A stretch of DNA of 64,000 nt from Kitasatospora herbaricolor (GCF_030813695.1 NZ_JAUSVA010000002.1:6138001-6202000), one strand, 5' to 3'. Counted from the first letter of the stretch, positions 19,164-28,546 are shown. The notes: generated by a model not told the origin, from the letters alone. Numbers and translations: made by a program.

Positions 19164-20261
19164 ATGCACGACACCGACCCGATGCACGACACCGAGGAGT
19201 TCCGGCCCCGTCCCGGGTCCGGCGGCAGTCCGCCGGCCCCGGGGGAGCCCGGCAGCGGCACGGCGGGCGACTGGGGTCCGGTCGACTGGTGCGCCAGCGG
19301 CGTCGGCGGCAACGCCGCGGACGGCCCGGCGGCCGAGCAGGAGCACACCGCCGACGGGCGCGCCGCCCGCCCGGTCCCGACCGGAGCCGCACTGCGCTCG
19401 CTGGGCGCCGTGCTCGCCCCGGCCTCCGAGCTGCCCGGCGGGCGGCGCCGGCGCCGCTCCGCGCTGGAGGAGGAGTCCGGCCCGGCGGGTGCGGGCGGGC
19501 CTGACTCCGCCCCGGCCACGCCCTCCCGGGGCCGGGCCGCGGCAGGCAGGCGGGCCGGCCGCCCGGCTCCCGGACGTCCGCCCTTCGGCGACACCGGGGC
19601 CGACCACGACCCGGAGGACGATGCGGGGCGGCTCGCCGACGAGCAGCACGCCGACGACCACGACCGGGAGTACGGCGGGCGGGCCGGTGGCCGCCGCTCC
19701 GGCGGGCGCCGGCAGAAGGACCGCTCGGCCGGCGAGCGTGAGCCGGCGGCCGCCCGGCGGGAGGAGCCGGCCGACCCGGCGGGCCGGGCCAGGGACATCT
19801 GCCTGCGCCTGCTCACCGGCACGGCCAAGACCCGCAAGCAGCTCGCGGACGCGCTGCGCAAGCGCGAGATCCCGGACGAGGTCGCCGATGAGGTGCTCAC
19901 CCGACTCGAAGAGGTCGGGCTGATCGACGATGCCGCCTACGCCGACGCCTGGGTCGAGTCGCGGCACGCCGCCCGGGGGCTGGCCCGCCGGGCGCTGGCG
20001 CAGGAGCTGCGGACCAGGGGCGTGGCCGGTGAGCTGGTCGAGCAGGCGATGGCCCGGCTGGGCCCGGACGAGGAGGCGCAGGCGGCCCGCGCCCTGGTCG
20101 AGCGGAAGCTGCGCGCCACCAAGGGGCTGGACCGACAGGCCCGGACGCGCCGGCTGGTCGGCATGCTGGCCCGGCGGGGCTACTCGGAGGGCCTGGCCTA
20201 CCGGGTGGTCCGCGAGGCACTGGGCGAGGAGGACGACGACCCGGGCACCGGCGACTGGTGA
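19164..20261 (+). CDS. recX: regulatory protein RecX with long N-terminal extension
   Basis: The product is 365 aa if started at ATG 19164 (ATG 19182 is also in frame). RecX inhibits RecA filament growth. The RecX core is only the C-terminal ~155 residues, from ARDICLRLLTGTAKTRKQLADAL to the end (family length about 150-200 aa), with its three-helix repeats. The first ~200 residues are low-complexity and rich in Gly, Ala, Arg, Asp and Pro, predicted disordered. recA stops 7 nt upstream, so both are one operon. Confidence 0.9.
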   Translation: MHDTDPMHDTEEFRPRPGSGGSPPAPGEPGSGTAGDWGPVDWCASGVGGNAADGPAAEQEHTADGRAARPVPTGAALRSLGAVLAPASELPGGRRRRRSALEEESGPAGAGGPDSAPATPSRGRAAAGRRAGRPAPGRPPFGDTGADHDPEDDAGRLADEQHADDHDREYGGRAGGRRSGGRRQKDRSAGEREPAAARREEPADPAGRARDICLRLLTGTAKTRKQLADALRKREIPDEVADEVLTRLEEVGLIDDAAYADAWVESRHAARGLARRALAQELRTRGVAGELVEQAMARLGPDEEAQAARALVERKLRATKGLDRQARTRRLVGMLARRGYSEGLAYRVVREALGEEDDDPGTGDW

Positions 20262-20302
20262 TGTCGCGTCAGGGAGAGCCGAAGTCAACTCTCGATCGCA
20301 TC

Positions 20303-20331
20303 TTGACCGTTTCGTAACCTGCGCTTAGCCT
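20303..20331 (+). promoter_or_regulatory. vegetative-type promoter upstream of rny
   Basis: TTGACC (20303-20308) and TAGCCT (20326-20331) are separated by 17 nt, a good sigma-HrdB-type promoter. It would give a leader of about 190 nt before rny. The remaining gap 20262-20529 contains no convincing gene. Confidence 0.65.
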
Positions 20332-20529
20332 CGCAAGCAGTGAGGGAGCACTTCGACCACGTAGCGGGCGGGCATGCGCGGGTACGGCCGGAGTCGGCCC
20401 CGGGCGGCTTGCTCCACTTGCCGAATGCCCCGCAACCGAGGCTGAGCGCCTCACCGGCCGGCGTCCCGAGCCCCGGCAGGCCCCTCACCGCCGTGACAGC
20501 TGAGCGCGCAGGGACGGGGAGTGGGCTGG

Positions 20530-21984
20530 ATGAAGATCGCGGTGGGTGCCGGATCGGTCGCTTCCCTGGTGTTGGCGGGAGTCCTGGTCGCCGTCCTCGG
20601 TGCGACCTGGCTGATGATCCGCCGACTCCAGGCGGCCCAGCGCCGGGCCGCCGGCGAGAGCGAGCAGGCCAGGGAGTGGGCCCAGGCCCGGACCGCGCAG
20701 TTGCGCGGCGAACTGGACCGGCGCGAGGAGCGGCTGGCCGAGGAACTGCGCCGGGTGCGCGCCCTGGAGGAGGAGACCGCCGGGCGGGCGGCCGAGCTGG
20801 CCCGGGAGCGGGCCGTCGTCCGCGAACTCGAGGCCGGGCGCCGGGCCGCGCTGGAGCGGGTCGCCGGGCTGAGCGCCGAGAGCGCCCGGGCCGAGCTGGT
20901 CCGCGAGGCCGAGGCGGAGGCCCGGCGCGAGGCGGCCGTCTCCGTGCGGGAGATCGAGCGGACGGCCAAGGCGGAGGCCGACGGCCGGGCCCGCGAGATC
21001 ATCGCCGGGGCGATCCAGCGGCTGGCCAGCGAGCAGACCGCCGAGACGGTGGTGTCGGTGTTCCGGCTGCCGGGGGAGGACATGAAGGGTCGGATCATCG
21101 GGCGGGAGGGGCGCAACATCCGGGCCTTCGAAGCGGTCACCGGGGTCAACCTGATCGTCGACGACACCCCGGAGTCGGTGCAGCTGTCCTGCTTCGACCC
21201 GGTCCGCCGGGAGACCGCGCGGCTCACCCTGGAGACGCTGGTCGCGGACGGGCGGATCCATCCGGTGCGGATCGAGGAGGTCCACGAGCGCAGCCGGGCG
21301 GAGGTCGAGCGGCTCTGCGTCCGGGCCGGGGAGGACGCTCTGCTGGCGGCCAGGGTCGGTGAGATGGCACCGGAGCTGGTCCGGCTGCTCGGCACCCTGC
21401 GGTACCGCACGTCGTACGGCCAGAACGTGCTCGGGCACCTGGTGGAGTCGGCCCACATCGGCGGGATGATGGCGGACGAGCTGGGGGTGGACGCGGTGCT
21501 GGTGCGGCGGGCGGCGCTGCTGCACGACATCGGGAAGGCGCTCACCCACGAGGTCGAGGGCAGCCACGCGGCGATCGGGGCGGAGCTGGCCCGGCGGCAC
21601 GGGGAGTCCTCGGAGGTCGTGCACGCCATCGAGGCGCACCACGGCGAGGTGGACCCGAAGACGGTGGAGGCGGTGCTGACCCAGGCGGCGGACGCCTGCT
21701 CGGGCGGCCGGCCGGGGGCGCGCCGCGAGGCGGTGGAGACGTACGTGCGCAGGCTGGAGCGGCTGGAGGAGATCGCGGCGGCCCACGACGGGGTCTCGAA
21801 GGTCTTCGCGATGCAGGCGGGGCGCGAGGTGAGGGTGATGGTGCAGCCGGAGGTGGTGGACGACCTTCGGGCCCAGGTGATCGCCCGGGAGGTGGCCAAG
21901 CGGGTCGCGCAGGAGCTGACCTACCCGGGGCAGATACGGATCACGGTGGTGCGGGAGAGCCGGGTCACCGCCGTCGCCCGGTAG
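20530..21984 (+). CDS. rny: ribonuclease Y (KH and HD domains)
   Basis: The product (484 aa) is a membrane-anchored endoribonuclease that starts mRNA decay. It has an N-terminal transmembrane helix (~5-28), a long Arg/Glu-rich coiled coil (~35-160), a KH domain with GRIIGREGRNIRAFEAVTGV, and an HD domain with LLHDIGKA (H332, D333). Length is close to the family (~520 aa). ATG 20530 has GGGGAG 8 nt upstream. GTG 20521 is an alternative that adds three residues. Confidence 0.9.
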   Translation: MKIAVGAGSVASLVLAGVLVAVLGATWLMIRRLQAAQRRAAGESEQAREWAQARTAQLRGELDRREERLAEELRRVRALEEETAGRAAELARERAVVRELEAGRRAALERVAGLSAESARAELVREAEAEARREAAVSVREIERTAKAEADGRAREIIAGAIQRLASEQTAETVVSVFRLPGEDMKGRIIGREGRNIRAFEAVTGVNLIVDDTPESVQLSCFDPVRRETARLTLETLVADGRIHPVRIEEVHERSRAEVERLCVRAGEDALLAARVGEMAPELVRLLGTLRYRTSYGQNVLGHLVESAHIGGMMADELGVDAVLVRRAALLHDIGKALTHEVEGSHAAIGAELARRHGESSEVVHAIEAHHGEVDPKTVEAVLTQAADACSGGRPGARREAVETYVRRLERLEEIAAAHDGVSKVFAMQAGREVRVMVQPEVVDDLRAQVIAREVAKRVAQELTYPGQIRITVVRESRVTAVAR

Positions 21985-21994
21985 CGCGGGCCGC

Positions 21995-22018
21995 GGCGGC
22001 GGGCACCGGTCCGCCGCC
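21995..22018. terminator. candidate bidirectional hairpin between rny and the monooxygenase gene
   Basis: Arms 21995-22004 and 22009-22018 pair over 10 bp (one G-U) around a 4-nt loop, in the 45-bp gap between two convergent genes. Confidence 0.4.
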
Positions 22019-22029
22019 CGGGGCCGCCC

Positions 22030-23721
22030 TCAGGCGGCCGGCTCCGGGGTGCCCGGCAGCGGCGCCGGGCCACCGCGGGCGTCGTCGGCCAGCGCCAGCA
22101 GGCCCTCGGCGTGGCAGCCCTGGGTGGTGCCGACCAGGTGCCCGTCGGGCCGGATCAGCAGCACGGTGTGCGGCGCGGCGCCGGGGTAGTCCTCGGTGAC
22201 CAGGACTTCCGCGGGCACCGGAAGGGCGGCGGCGACCTCGGCCAGCCGGGGCATCAGGCCGGCGCCCAGCCAGTGCTGGGCCGACCAGACGGCGGTGCCG
22301 GGGGCGACCAGCAGGAGCAGGAAGGTCCCGCCGAGCCGGGCGCGCAGCTGGTCGGCGGCGCCGTCCATGGCGAGCACCGGCAGGTCGGGGACGAGCACGC
22401 CGGGCGCGGTGGCCGGCAGCAGTTCGGACAGGGTGGTGCCGCGGCCGGCGTTGCGCTGCACCGGCACCCGGCCGGGGACGCCGGAGGGCGCCGCCGGATA
22501 GGCGGGCGCGCCGCCGAAGCGTCCGCTGCCGAGCTGGCCGTCGGTGAGCAGCGGGGCGTGCTTGCGGAAGGAGCCGCTGAGCAGCGAGCGGCGGGTCTGC
22601 TGCCAGCCGCGCAGCGGGCGCAGCAGCGGCATGGTCTGGTCGACCGCGCGCAGCCGGGCGCCGACGGCGCCCCGGCGTTCGGCCTCGTACCCGTCGAGCA
22701 GGGCGCCGCCGGGCTGCGGGCCGCCGGCGTGCGGCGGGAGGTGCCAGGCCAGGGCGAGCCGCCAGGCCAGGTTGTCCGCGTCCCGCAGGCCGTCGGCGAG
22801 GTTCTGCATGCCCAGTGCCCCGTGCAGGTGGGCGGCGTCGCCGGCCAGGAAGCAGCGGCCGCTGCGGAAGCGGGCGGCGAGGCGCTGCTGGGCGGTGTGG
22901 TCGGCGGCGGCGAGCAGGTCGTAGCGGGGGAGTTCGCCGCACCAGCCGGTGAGGGTGGCCTTCACCCGGGCGAGCAGGGTGTCGCCGGTGACGATGCCGG
23001 GCCAGGTGGCGTGCGGGTCGACCGGTTCGGTGGGGGCGGGCCGGCCGGGGGGCAGTCGCCAGTCCAGCCGCCAGAGGCCGTCCGGGAGGGGGCGGGCGGA
23101 GGCTTCGCGGTCGCCGCGCCAGGGGGGTTCGCGGTGCAGTCTGGCCTCGCCGGCGAAGGGCAGGTCGACCCGGACGGTGGCGACGGCGTGCCGGTCGACG
23201 GCCGGGCGGCCGGGGAAGCGGATCTTGAGGAGCTTGCGGACGGCCGAGCGGGCGCCGTCGCAGCCGACCAGGTGGCTGCCGCGCCACCAGGTCTCGGTGC
23301 CGTCCTGGGGGTTGCGGGTGCGGACGCTGACGCCGTCGCGGTCCTGTTCGAGTTCGACCACCCGGCTGAGCGGGGCGAGCTGGACCAGCGGGGTGGCGGT
23401 GAGGGCGTCCCGCAGGCCGCGCTGGAGGCGGTGCTGCGGGAGGTGGAGGGCGGGGGTGCGGGTGAGGTCCACCCGGAGGACCTCCTGGCGGCGGCGCCAG
23501 ACGGTGAAGCTGTCCCAGCGGGCGGCGTCGGAGGCGGCCCGGGCGTAGCCGAGGCGGGTGAGCAGGGCGGTGGTGTCGCTGCCGAGGACGACGCTGCGGG
23601 GCCCTTCGGGGCACAGGCCGGTGCCCTCGTCCAGGACGACGGTCGGAACCTCGTGCCGGGCGAGGGCGAGGGCCAGGGCCAGGCCGACCGGCCCGGCCCC
23701 GACCACGATCACCGGGTCCAC
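22030..23721 (-). CDS. FAD-dependent aromatic-ring-type monooxygenase
   Basis: The product (563 aa) belongs to the PheA/TfdB-type flavoprotein monooxygenases. It has the N-terminal dinucleotide-binding GAGPVGLALALALAR (residues ~7-21), the middle motif LVGCDGARSAVRK (DG motif, NADPH/FAD), GDAAHLHGALGMQNLADGLRDADNL (FAD ribityl binding) and a C-terminal thioredoxin-like domain (~420-563) as in phenol hydroxylase-like members. Such enzymes hydroxylate aromatic rings or tailor polyketides. No pathway genes surround it, so the substrate is unknown. It converges with rny and is followed by the glu operon reading the same way. Confidence 0.85.
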   Translation of the reverse strand: MDPVIVVGAGPVGLALALALARHEVPTVVLDEGTGLCPEGPRSVVLGSDTTALLTRLGYARAASDAARWDSFTVWRRRQEVLRVDLTRTPALHLPQHRLQRGLRDALTATPLVQLAPLSRVVELEQDRDGVSVRTRNPQDGTETWWRGSHLVGCDGARSAVRKLLKIRFPGRPAVDRHAVATVRVDLPFAGEARLHREPPWRGDREASARPLPDGLWRLDWRLPPGRPAPTEPVDPHATWPGIVTGDTLLARVKATLTGWCGELPRYDLLAAADHTAQQRLAARFRSGRCFLAGDAAHLHGALGMQNLADGLRDADNLAWRLALAWHLPPHAGGPQPGGALLDGYEAERRGAVGARLRAVDQTMPLLRPLRGWQQTRRSLLSGSFRKHAPLLTDGQLGSGRFGGAPAYPAAPSGVPGRVPVQRNAGRGTTLSELLPATAPGVLVPDLPVLAMDGAADQLRARLGGTFLLLLVAPGTAVWSAQHWLGAGLMPRLAEVAAALPVPAEVLVTEDYPGAAPHTVLLIRPDGHLVGTTQGCHAEGLLALADDARGGPAPLPGTPEPAA

Positions 23722-23846
23722 GGGGGGACCTCCGGCCCGGCCGGGCGGCGGCAGGCCGACGCTCGGGTCGAGGGGGCGTCATATGCCGCGAGGATGGTCC
23801 CGGGTGGTGTCACGAAGAGCAATGCAACAGATCACCTGCGTGTCCG

Positions 23847-24683
23847 TCAAGCAGGGACCGGTGTACGCCGGTTCGCGCCGCGGCGTCCGCGCGCCTCGAT
23901 CCAGCGGGCGAGCGCGGTCAGCAGGAGGCACATCGCGATGTAGATCGGAGTGGCCACCAGGACGGTCGGGACGTAGGGGTAGCCGGTGCTGTTGCTGGCG
24001 ATGATCTTGATGGCGTACAGCAGCTCGGGGTAGGTGATGACGAACCCGAGCGAGGTGTCCTTGAGGGTGACCACCATCTGGCTGATGATCGCGGGCAGCA
24101 TCGAGCGGACCGCCTGCGGCACCAGGATGCTCAGCATCACCTGGCTCTTGCCCATGCCCAGGGCGTAGGCGGCCTCGCTCTGCCCACGGGGGACGGCCTC
24201 GATGCCGGAGCGGATGATCTCGGCCTGGACCGAGCCGTTGTACAGCGTCAGCCCGGTGACCAGGGCCCAGAACGGGTCGCCGGCGAAGAGGCCGCGGTAC
24301 AGCGCGAAGATCATGATGAGCAGCGGCATCGCGCGGAAGAACTGCACGACGGCGGTGGAGACCGCGCGGACCGGCTTGTGGTCCGACAGCCGGCCGGCCG
24401 CCAGCAGCGCGCCCAGCAGCAGCGACAGGACGGCGGCCAGGGCGAAGGCCTTGAGGGTGGCCAGCAGTCCGTCCAGGATCCGCTGCTGCACGGCCGTGTA
24501 CTGGAACGGCTCCCACAGCTCGGGGGCGAACTGGCCGGTGCTGTCCAGCTTGTAGTAGGCGTACCAGAGCAGCCCGGCGATGCCGAGCACGGCGAGGGCG
24601 CCGAAGGCCCGGTAGCGGGTGCGGGCGCGCGGGCCGGGCGCGTCGTAGAGGACGCTGGCCGAGGCGGAGCGGGAGGAGCTCAC
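23847..24683 (-). CDS. gluD: glutamate ABC transporter permease GluD
   Basis: The product (278 aa) is the second inner-membrane permease of the glutamate importer. After a ~25-residue hydrophilic N-terminus it has a first helix (AFGALAVLGIAGLLWYAYY) and the His/Glu/Gln/Opine family permease core with the EAA-type loop EIIRSGIEAVPRGQSEAAYALGM, which contacts the ATPase GluA. The GTG start overlaps the gluC stop (GTGA), showing translational coupling. The order gluA-B-C-D is that of S. coelicolor and Corynebacterium. Confidence 0.93.
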   Translation of the reverse strand: MSSSRSASASVLYDAPGPRARTRYRAFGALAVLGIAGLLWYAYYKLDSTGQFAPELWEPFQYTAVQQRILDGLLATLKAFALAAVLSLLLGALLAAGRLSDHKPVRAVSTAVVQFFRAMPLLIMIFALYRGLFAGDPFWALVTGLTLYNGSVQAEIIRSGIEAVPRGQSEAAYALGMGKSQVMLSILVPQAVRSMLPAIISQMVVTLKDTSLGFVITYPELLYAIKIIASNSTGYPYVPTVLVATPIYIAMCLLLTALARWIEARGRRGANRRTPVPA

Positions 24684-25396
24684 TGGTTCGCCTCCACGGT
24701 TTCGGTCCGTACGGGGGTGCCGCGCTCGGACAGGCCGCGGACCAGCCGGCCGGCGGCCGCGACGATCTGCGGGAGGTAGTGGAACAGCACGCCGACCGAG
24801 GCGCTGATCGCCAGGTACGGCAGGGCCACCCAGAAGAAGATCACCACGATCGGGTAGCCGAGGTCGGTCAGCGAGGCCTGGGCCTGGAACAGCTCGGCCA
24901 CGCTGAAGGCGCCCGCGATCGCGGAGTTCCTGGGCAGGGCGATGAAGACGCTGCTCATCGGGCCCATCACGGTCTTCGCGGCCTGCGGCAGGATCACCAG
25001 GCGCAGGGTCTGCCCGAAGGTCATGCCCAGGCTGCGGGCGGCCTCGGCCTGCCCGAGCGGGACGGTGTTGATGCCGGAGCGCAGCACCTCGCAGACGAAG
25101 GCCGCGGTGTAGAAGCCGAGCGCCAGCACCGCGAAGGTGAAGGGGCTGAACCGGACGTCCAGCCGCGGCAGGGTGAACACCGCGGCCAGGAACAGCAGGG
25201 TCAGCGGCGTGTTGCGGAACACCGTCACCCAGACGGCGCCGAACGCGCGCAGGACCGGTACCGGCGAGACCCGGAAGGCCGCCAGCAGGGTGCCCAGCAG
25301 CAGGGCGAGCAGTGCGGCCAGCGCGCTCAGCTCGACCGTCTGCAGGAAGCCGTCGCGAAGCAGCGCGAAGTTGCCGTGCTCGAACAGGATGTCCAT
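24680..25396 (-). CDS. gluC: glutamate ABC transporter permease GluC
   Basis: The product (238 aa) is a five-helix permease of the polar amino acid family. It starts DILFEHGNFALLRDGFLQTV, and the EAA loop is EVLRSGINTVPLGQAEAARSLGM. It forms the membrane channel with GluD. gluB ends 45 nt upstream, and gluD begins inside its stop codon. Confidence 0.93.
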   Translation of the reverse strand: MDILFEHGNFALLRDGFLQTVELSALAALLALLLGTLLAAFRVSPVPVLRAFGAVWVTVFRNTPLTLLFLAAVFTLPRLDVRFSPFTFAVLALGFYTAAFVCEVLRSGINTVPLGQAEAARSLGMTFGQTLRLVILPQAAKTVMGPMSSVFIALPRNSAIAGAFSVAELFQAQASLTDLGYPIVVIFFWVALPYLAISASVGVLFHYLPQIVAAAGRLVRGLSERGTPVRTETVEANQ

Positions 25397-25441
25397 GCCG
25401 GCGGCCCTCCTCTCGATCGGGAGTTGGTCGGAAAAGGGGGA

Positions 25442-26347
25442 TCAGTAGCGGTTCAGGGCCGGGATCTCGGCGGGGGAGCCGGAGAGGCCGAGGGTGGCGT
25501 CGTAGGCCTTCTTCCAGTCGCCGTTGTCCTCGTGGGCCTTCAGCGCGTCGCTGATCGCGTCGCGCAGCGCCTTGTCGTCCTTGCCCAGGCCGACGCCGTA
25601 GTTCTCCTTGGTGAACGGCTTGCCGACGAGCTTGAACTTGCCGGCGTTCTTGGCCGCGTAGCCCTTGAGGATCGAGTCGTCGGTGGTGACCGCGTCGACC
25701 TCCTTGGTGAGCAGCTTGTCGACGCACTGCGAGTAGGTCTCGTACTGGGTGATCTTGGCGCCGTAGGGCTCGATCTGCTTGATCGAGGTGGAGCCGGTGA
25801 CCGTGCAGACGTTCTTGCCCTTGACCGACTCCGGGCCGGTGATCTCGGTGTTGTCCTTGTTCACCAGCAGGTCCTGGCCGGCGATGTAGTACGGGCCGGC
25901 GAAGGAGACCGAGGTCTTGCGGGTGTCGGTGATGCTGTAGGTGCCGACGTAGTAGTCGATGCCGCCGCCCTTGATCTCGGTCTCGCGGTTCGCCGAGGCG
26001 ATCGTCTTCCACTCGATCTTGTCGGCGGAGAAGCCGAGGTCGGCGGCGATCATCTTGGCGATCTCGATGTCGAAACCGTTGCGGGTGTTGGTGCTGAGGT
26101 CCTCGAAGCCGAGGAAGGGCTGGTCGGCCTTGGCGCCGATGATCAGCTTGCCGCGGCTCTTGGCCGCGTCGAAGGTCTTCGAGCCCTCCACCTTGGCGTC
26201 GGCCTTGACCTGGTAGGTCGGCAGCTTCGGCGCGGCGGAGGCGCCCGCGGCGCTGTCGCCCGGAGTGCCGCTCTTGCCGCAGGCGGCGGTGGTCGCGGTG
26301 AGCGCGACGACACAGAGCGTGGCGGCGATGATGTGACGAGTCCTCAT
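25442..26347 (-). CDS. gluB: glutamate-binding lipoprotein GluB
   Basis: The product (301 aa) is the extracellular solute receptor of the glutamate importer. A lipoprotein signal (RTRHIIAATLCVVALTATTAAC) places the lipid-modified cysteine at C23. The mature protein is a type II periplasmic-binding fold of the SBP_bac_3 family, with GKLIIGAKADQPFLGFED and NGFDIEIAKMIAADLG, and the mid-domain DYYVGTYSITDTRKTSVSFAGPYY. It is preceded by gluA with a ~130-nt gap, 26348-26478, in which I see no separate gene. Confidence 0.94.
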   Translation of the reverse strand: MRTRHIIAATLCVVALTATTAACGKSGTPGDSAAGASAAPKLPTYQVKADAKVEGSKTFDAAKSRGKLIIGAKADQPFLGFEDLSTNTRNGFDIEIAKMIAADLGFSADKIEWKTIASANRETEIKGGGIDYYVGTYSITDTRKTSVSFAGPYYIAGQDLLVNKDNTEITGPESVKGKNVCTVTGSTSIKQIEPYGAKITQYETYSQCVDKLLTKEVDAVTTDDSILKGYAAKNAGKFKLVGKPFTKENYGVGLGKDDKALRDAISDALKAHEDNGDWKKAYDATLGLSGSPAEIPALNRY

Positions 26348-26478
26348 GAGGGTTGCTCTCCTCGGGGCAGGGCCGCGGTCAACCGGGCGCTGGGATCGGG
26401 AAGTTCCGTGCGTGACGGGGGTGGCGCGGCTTTCGGGCCGGCCACCACCGGCACACTGATACTGGATCAACTGCGCTG

Positions 26479-27252
26479 TCAGTGGTGCAGGATCTTCGAA
26501 AGGAAGTCCTTGGCGCGGTCGCTGCGCGGGGCGGTGAAGAAGGCTTCGGGGGTGTTCTCCTCGACGATCCGGCCGTCGGCCATGAAGAGGACGCGATTGG
26601 CGGCGGAGCGCGCGAAGCCCATCTCGTGGGTGACGACGACCATCGTCATGCCTTCGGCGGCGAGCCTGCGCATCACCTCCAGCACCTCGTTGATCATCTC
26701 CGGGTCGAGGGCCGAGGTCGGCTCGTCGAACAGCATGACCTTGGGGTTCATCGCGAGGGCGCGGGCGATCGCCACCCGCTGCTGCTGCCCGCCGGACAGC
26801 TGGGCCGGGAGCTTGTCGGCCTGCGCGGCCACGCCGACCCGCTCCAGCAGTTCGCGGGCGGTCGCCTCGGCCTGCGCGCGGGGCACCTTGCGCACCTTGA
26901 CCTGGCCCAGCACCACGTTCTCCAGCACGGTCTTGTGCGCGAACAGGTTGAAGCTCTGGAACACCATGCCGACCTCGGCACGCAGCCGGGCCAGCTCGCG
27001 GCCCTCGGCGGGCAGCGGGCGGCCGTCGATGGTGATGGTGCCGGAGTCGACCGTCTCCAGACGGTTGATGGTGCGGCACAGCGTCGACTTGCCGGAGCCG
27101 GACGGGCCGATCAGCACCACGACCTCGCCCTGCGCGATCTCCAGGTTGATGTCCTGGAGCACGTGCAGGGCGCCGAAGTGCTTGTTCACGCCGTCCAGGA
27201 CGACCAGTGGGGCCGCACCGGGGGCGAGGTCCTTGACGATGCTCGTGCTCAT
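26479..27252 (-). CDS. gluA: glutamate ABC transporter ATP-binding protein GluA
   Basis: The product (257 aa) powers glutamate import. Walker A is GPSGSGKST, the Q-loop is VFQSFNLF, the signature LSGGQQQR, Walker B VMLFDEPTSALDP and the switch His in VVTHEMG. It is the first gene of the gluABCD operon, with GAGGGAGC upstream of its ATG on the minus strand. In S. coelicolor the operon is induced by glutamate through GluR-GluK, encoded divergently as here. Confidence 0.95.
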   Translation of the reverse strand: MSTSIVKDLAPGAAPLVVLDGVNKHFGALHVLQDINLEIAQGEVVVLIGPSGSGKSTLCRTINRLETVDSGTITIDGRPLPAEGRELARLRAEVGMVFQSFNLFAHKTVLENVVLGQVKVRKVPRAQAEATARELLERVGVAAQADKLPAQLSGGQQQRVAIARALAMNPKVMLFDEPTSALDPEMINEVLEVMRRLAAEGMTMVVVTHEMGFARSAANRVLFMADGRIVEENTPEAFFTAPRSDRAKDFLSKILHH

Positions 27253-27751
27253 CGCGACGTGCTCCCTCGTGTCGGCCCTGGGGGAACTCCCTTGGGCGGA
27301 AGTACTGATGATGCGCTGCCCGGTGAATCGACGTCAGCGGAACCGGAGAGCCGCCGAGTACGGCGGCGCAGTACCGGGGGCCGGAAGCCGGCGGAGCTCG
27401 CGGCCCCCGGTGGGGCGACCATAGAAGTGGTGACGATGCCACGTCAGCCGATCTGAGCGGAACTTGAGGATCACGATCCGGCCACACCACGGGCACGCCG
27501 CCTCCGCCGAGCGGCCCGGACGCCTCCGCCCGCCCGCCCGCGGCCGGTGATCGCACGGGTACGGACCGTCCGTCCGGGTGTCCGCCCCGTGGCCGAGCGT
27601 GACCGAGCCTGGCGTCCGCCCGCCCTGCTGGCCCATACTGCGCAGGACCGGGGTCCGTCCGGCCGACCGCCGGACCGGCGGGAAGCCGCCGGGAGGGACC
27701 GGAGAACCGAGCGGGACGGCCGAGGGCCAGCCGGCGGGAAGGAGGAACACC
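27253..27751. other. gluA-gluR divergent intergenic region
   Basis: About 500 bp between the two divergent start codons with no supported gene. It holds the gluA promoter candidate (27418-27447) and must hold the gluR promoter, for which I see no good hexamer pair. It is the expected place for GluR binding. I could not define a convincing repeated operator by eye. Confidence 0.6.
27418..27447 (-). promoter_or_regulatory. candidate promoter of the gluABCD operon
   Basis: On the minus strand CTGACG (27447-27442) and TATGGT (27423-27418) are separated by 18 nt. The leader before gluA would be about 160 nt. Confidence 0.4.
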
Positions 27752-28540
27752 ATGCGACTGCTCCTCGTCGAGGACGACGAACGCGTCGCGGCGGCACTGG
27801 TCGCGGTACTGGGCCGGCACGGCTTCCAGGTCAGGCATGCCCGGAGCGGGCACGAGGCCCTCGACGCGCTGGTGCCCGACGGCAACGATCCCTACCGGGT
27901 GGTGCTGCTCGACCTCGGGCTGCCCGACCGCGACGGCTTCGAGGTCTGCAGCCGGATCCGGGCCGGCAGCGGCGTCCCGGTGATCATGGTGACGGCGCGG
28001 GCCGACATCCGCTCCCGGATCCACGGCCTCAACCTCGGCGCCGACGACTACGTCACCAAGCCGTACGACATGGGGGAGCTGCTCGCCCGCATCCACGCGG
28101 TGGCCCGCCGTGGCGCGGCACCCGCCGCGGCCGCCGTCGCGGTGGACGACGACGCCCTGCCCGCGCCCCGCGGGCCGCTGGAGTCACGCGGCATCCGGAT
28201 CGACCGCGAACGGCGCAGGGTCAGCGTCGACGGGCGCGACGTCCCCCTCACCCGCAAGGAGTTCGACCTGCTGGCCCTGCTCGCGCAGAGCCCCGGCGTG
28301 GTCTACCGGCGGGAGCAGATCTTCAGCGAGGTCTGGCGCAGCGGCTGGGAGGGCAACGGCCGCACCCTGGAGGTGCACATCGGTTCGCTGCGCACCAAGC
28401 TCGCGCTGCCCGGGCTGGTCGAGGCCGTCCGGGGCGTCGGCTACCGCCTGATCCCGGAGTCCCCGGCCGCCGCCCCGGCGCCCGGGGCGAGCCCGTCCGC
28501 GCCCGCCACCGGGACGCCCCCGAACGCCCCGGAGCACTGA
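27752..28540 (+). CDS. gluR: OmpR-family response regulator GluR
   Basis: The product (262 aa) has a receiver domain with D8/D9, phospho-acceptor D54 (LLDLGLPD) and K103 (VTKPYD), followed by an OmpR-type winged helix (~150-230, LTRKEFDLLALLAQSPG ... RTLEVHIGSLRTKL) and a Pro/Ala tail. A linker of ~30 residues separates the domains. AAGGAGG lies just upstream of the ATG. Next to gluABCD and followed by a kinase, it corresponds to GluR of S. coelicolor, which controls glutamate uptake in response to glutamate. Confidence 0.87.
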   Translation: MRLLLVEDDERVAAALVAVLGRHGFQVRHARSGHEALDALVPDGNDPYRVVLLDLGLPDRDGFEVCSRIRAGSGVPVIMVTARADIRSRIHGLNLGADDYVTKPYDMGELLARIHAVARRGAAPAAAAVAVDDDALPAPRGPLESRGIRIDRERRRVSVDGRDVPLTRKEFDLLALLAQSPGVVYRREQIFSEVWRSGWEGNGRTLEVHIGSLRTKLALPGLVEAVRGVGYRLIPESPAAAPAPGASPSAPATGTPPNAPEH

Positions 28541-28546
28541 CGGCCC

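Noticed and set aside
20340..21362. 340-aa frame overlapping rny
   Set aside because: The translation is Arg/Gly-rich without domain, while the rny frame carries KH and HD motifs.
27334..27885. Minus-strand gene in the gluA-gluR gap
   Set aside because: No ribosome site, no domain, and it runs into gluR on the other strand.
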